Source of the DNA: Halomarina halobia
GTDB lineage: Archaea > Halobacteriota > Halobacteria > Halobacteriales > Haloarculaceae
NCBI RefSeq assembly: GCF_029338575.1
Contig: NZ_CP119992.1
Location: forward strand, 1,922,001 to 1,986,000
DNA length: 64,000 nucleotides
Direction of reading: 5' to 3'
Shown: piece after piece, positions 62,758 to 64,000 of the stretch
How the letters are laid out: each line of letters starts with the position of its first letter
Numbering within the stretch: the first letter of the stretch is position 1
Position numbers and translations under genes: made by a program
Notes under the pieces: generated by a model
What the model was told of the DNA's origin: nothing
Seen by the model: only the letters and a program-made list of their open reading frames with translations
Database searches by the model: none

Positions 62758-63383
62758 GCCTCCGCCTCTGCCTCCTCCTCGTTTCCCTCCGCTCCCTCTT
62801 CTCCCCCCTCGGCTTCCTCGGAGGGTTCCTCGGGGGCCCGCTCGCCCAGGAACTGACGAACGACGCCCACGAGAACCTGGACGAGGAGGTCGCGCACCGG
62901 GAGGTCGGACAGCGCCTCCGAGATCGACTCGCGGGCGTTCTCGACCATCTCCGAGACGCGACCGCTCCCGCCGCCGAGGAGCCCACCGAGGAGCTTCCCC
63001 ACGCCGACGTCGAGCAGGTGGGCCACGCCGGACAGGAGGTTGCCGAGGAGGTTCCCCGACCCGCGCGAGGCGAGGACGTTCAGGTCGACCTTATCGAGGT
63101 GAACTTCGAGGCCGAGCAGGTCGAGATCGAGGCCGTGGAGATCGAGGTCGAGTACGTTCGTCTCCTCCCCCTCCTCGGATTCCCCCTCGTCCGACCCTTC
63201 TGCCTCCTCCTGTCCGTCCTCCCCCGATTGCTCCTCCTCGCCCCCCGATTGCTCCTGTGAGGCCTCCTCCTGCGCCTCGTCGTTCGTCTCCTCGTCCCCC
63301 TCTCCCCCCGACTCGGCCTCGCCACCGTCAGTGAGCACGCGCCCGCCCGTCGCGTCCGTCCCGCTCGCGTGGGTGTCTTTCAT
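62754..63383 (-). CDS. Acidic protein with an LDLLGLxV...GNLLGNLL domain (operon gene 1)
   Basis: 209 residues from the ATG at 63383. An Asp/Glu/Gln-rich disordered start (to about 75) leads to TNVLDLDLHGLDLDLLGLEV, HLDKVDLNVLASRGSGNLLG, NLLSGVAHLLDVG. The pattern LxLLGLxVxLxxVxLxIxAxxGxGNLLGNLLxxxAxLL is one I know from many bacterial proteins of unknown function. A Gly-rich hinge, a helix and another acidic tail follow. First gene of the four-gene operon. Confidence 0.75.
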   Translation of the reverse strand: MKDTHASGTDATGGRVLTDGGEAESGGEGDEETNDEAQEEASQEQSGGEEEQSGEDGQEEAEGSDEGESEEGEETNVLDLDLHGLDLDLLGLEVHLDKVDLNVLASRGSGNLLGNLLSGVAHLLDVGVGKLLGGLLGGGSGRVSEMVENARESISEALSDLPVRDLLVQVLVGVVRQFLGERAPEEPSEEAEGGEEGAEGNEEEAEAEA

Positions 63384-63443
63384 GCTCCGAGAACTGCGGG
63401 GGAAATCCGCAAAGGGGTTAGGGTTGCGTCTGCAAGGTCGGAA

Positions 63444-64000
63444 TTATCGCTCGAAGAACGCCTCGGCGTTCTCCCAGAGGATCTTTCGCTGTACCGCCTC
63501 CGGGAAGGCGGTGTGCCGTTCGAAGGAGTCGAGCCACGCCTCCGGGCGGATCATCGGGTAGTCGGTGCCGAACATCACCTTGTCCTTGAGGACGGTGCCT
63601 GCGTAGTGGAGCACCTGGTCGTCGACGTACTTCGGGAGCCACCCCGAGAGGTCCATGTAGACGTTCCCCTTCTGCTGGCAGATGGCCAACTGTTCGCGCT
63701 CCCACGGGAAGGCCGGGTGGGCGATAAGGATCCGCAGGTCGGGGTGGGCCGCCGCCACGTCGTCGATCAGCATCGGGTTGCCGTACTTGATCTTGAGCCC
63801 GCGACCGCCCGGCGCGCCCGCGCCGAGCGTCGACGACCCACCGTGGAAGACGACGGGGACCCCGAGGTCGGCGATGGTCCCCCAGAGCGGTTCGTGTTCG
63901 GGCGCGCTCGGATCGAACCCCTGGGCGATCTGCTGGAACTTGAACCCCGAGAGGTCGAGGTCCTCGACGCACCGGATCGCCTCCTCGACGCAGTCGTCCT
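63444..64000 (-). CDS. Amidohydrolase family protein (5' end beyond window)
   Basis: The C-terminal 185 residues are visible; the frame is open at the window edge. TIM-barrel amidohydrolase of the amidohydrolase-2 (ACMSD-like) type: VPVVFHGGSS, HPDLRILIAHPAFPWEREQL, NVYMDLSGWLPKYV, and KVMFGTDYPMIRPEAWLDSF with the metal-binding Asp. Usually decarboxylates or hydrolyses an aromatic-derived acid. Position near the paa genes hints at aromatic breakdown, but the substrate is unknown. Confidence 0.85.
   Translation of the reverse strand, partial: DDCVEEAIRCVEDLDLSGFKFQQIAQGFDPSAPEHEPLWGTIADLGVPVVFHGGSSTLGAGAPGGRGLKIKYGNPMLIDDVAAAHPDLRILIAHPAFPWEREQLAICQQKGNVYMDLSGWLPKYVDDQVLHYAGTVLKDKVMFGTDYPMIRPEAWLDSFERHTAFPEAVQRKILWENAEAFFER

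Overview
The window is chromosomal DNA of a halophilic archaeon (class Halobacteria; genus not determinable from what I can see). GC is very high, nearly every protein is strongly acidic, TATA-type archaeal promoters are visible, and the gene set is haloarchaeal: A-type ATP synthase, thermosome, two-subunit polymerase D (large subunit), Trm1, EtfAB, DUF7344-, DUF6276-, DUF5786- and HVO_0234-type proteins and HTH_10 regulators. Gene calls rest on reading the translations and recognising families; no database search was run.

Layout. 1-8.6 kb: a DehI-type dehalogenase end, a broken HTH regulator, a hotdog thioesterase, a DUF7344 regulator, a uracil-DNA glycosylase, ileS, a small Cys-containing protein beside two iron-box-like palindromes, prs and an HVO_0234-type propeller. 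8.6-14.3 kb: an accessory patch with a degenerate stretch, a copper/heavy-metal module (CopZ-like chaperone, ArsR-like regulator, P1B ATPase) interrupted by a TnpB-only IS1341-type element. 14.5-19.6 kb: glmM, a coiled-coil protein, hisI, a prepilin-type peptidase, DUF6276. 19.6-29.3 kb: the ATP synthase operon atpH-I-K-E-C-F-A-B-D, with an IS6-family remnant between atpB and atpD. 29.7-38.2 kb: isoprenyl synthase, etfBA, envelope and sensor-like proteins, a pilin-like gene, a methyltransferase, a beta-hydroxyacid dehydrogenase. 38.3-51 kb: polD2 with a mini-intein, PAP2 and YihY membrane proteins, trm1, a SWIM protein, hisH, a second UDG, DUF99, DUF5786, an MBL hydrolase and a GNAT. 51-57 kb: glnA with divergent lrp, a Ca/Na exchanger, an HD-domain remnant, thermosome, GNAT. 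57-64 kb: paaABCD with a detached PaaD zinc ribbon, a divergent HTH_10 regulator, a frameshifted PaaI-type thioesterase, a four-gene operon of unrecognised very acidic proteins, and the end of an amidohydrolase.

The most interesting non-coding signal is a family of dispersed intergenic elements. Six copies share a stem-loop with outer arms CTTTTRC/GYAAAAG followed by a CT(G/C)GATCAAAA core. Four of them begin 4-5 nt after a stop codon (etfA, polD2, the SWIM gene, glnA). The three copies after polD2, the SWIM gene and glnA continue into a second module: a TTTATAA box, a small dyad, and two interleaved helices that would form an H-type pseudoknot. All three lie between convergent genes. Copies C and E are identical over 111 bp; copy D has diverged but keeps every helix, in places by compensatory change. 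I read this as a candidate undescribed small-RNA or regulatory element family.

Decay is frequent for such a compact genome: the HTH regulator, the IS6 transposase, an acetyltransferase fragment, the HD-domain remnant, the PaaI-type gene, and possibly the pilin-like gene and the small protein near 6.6 kb.
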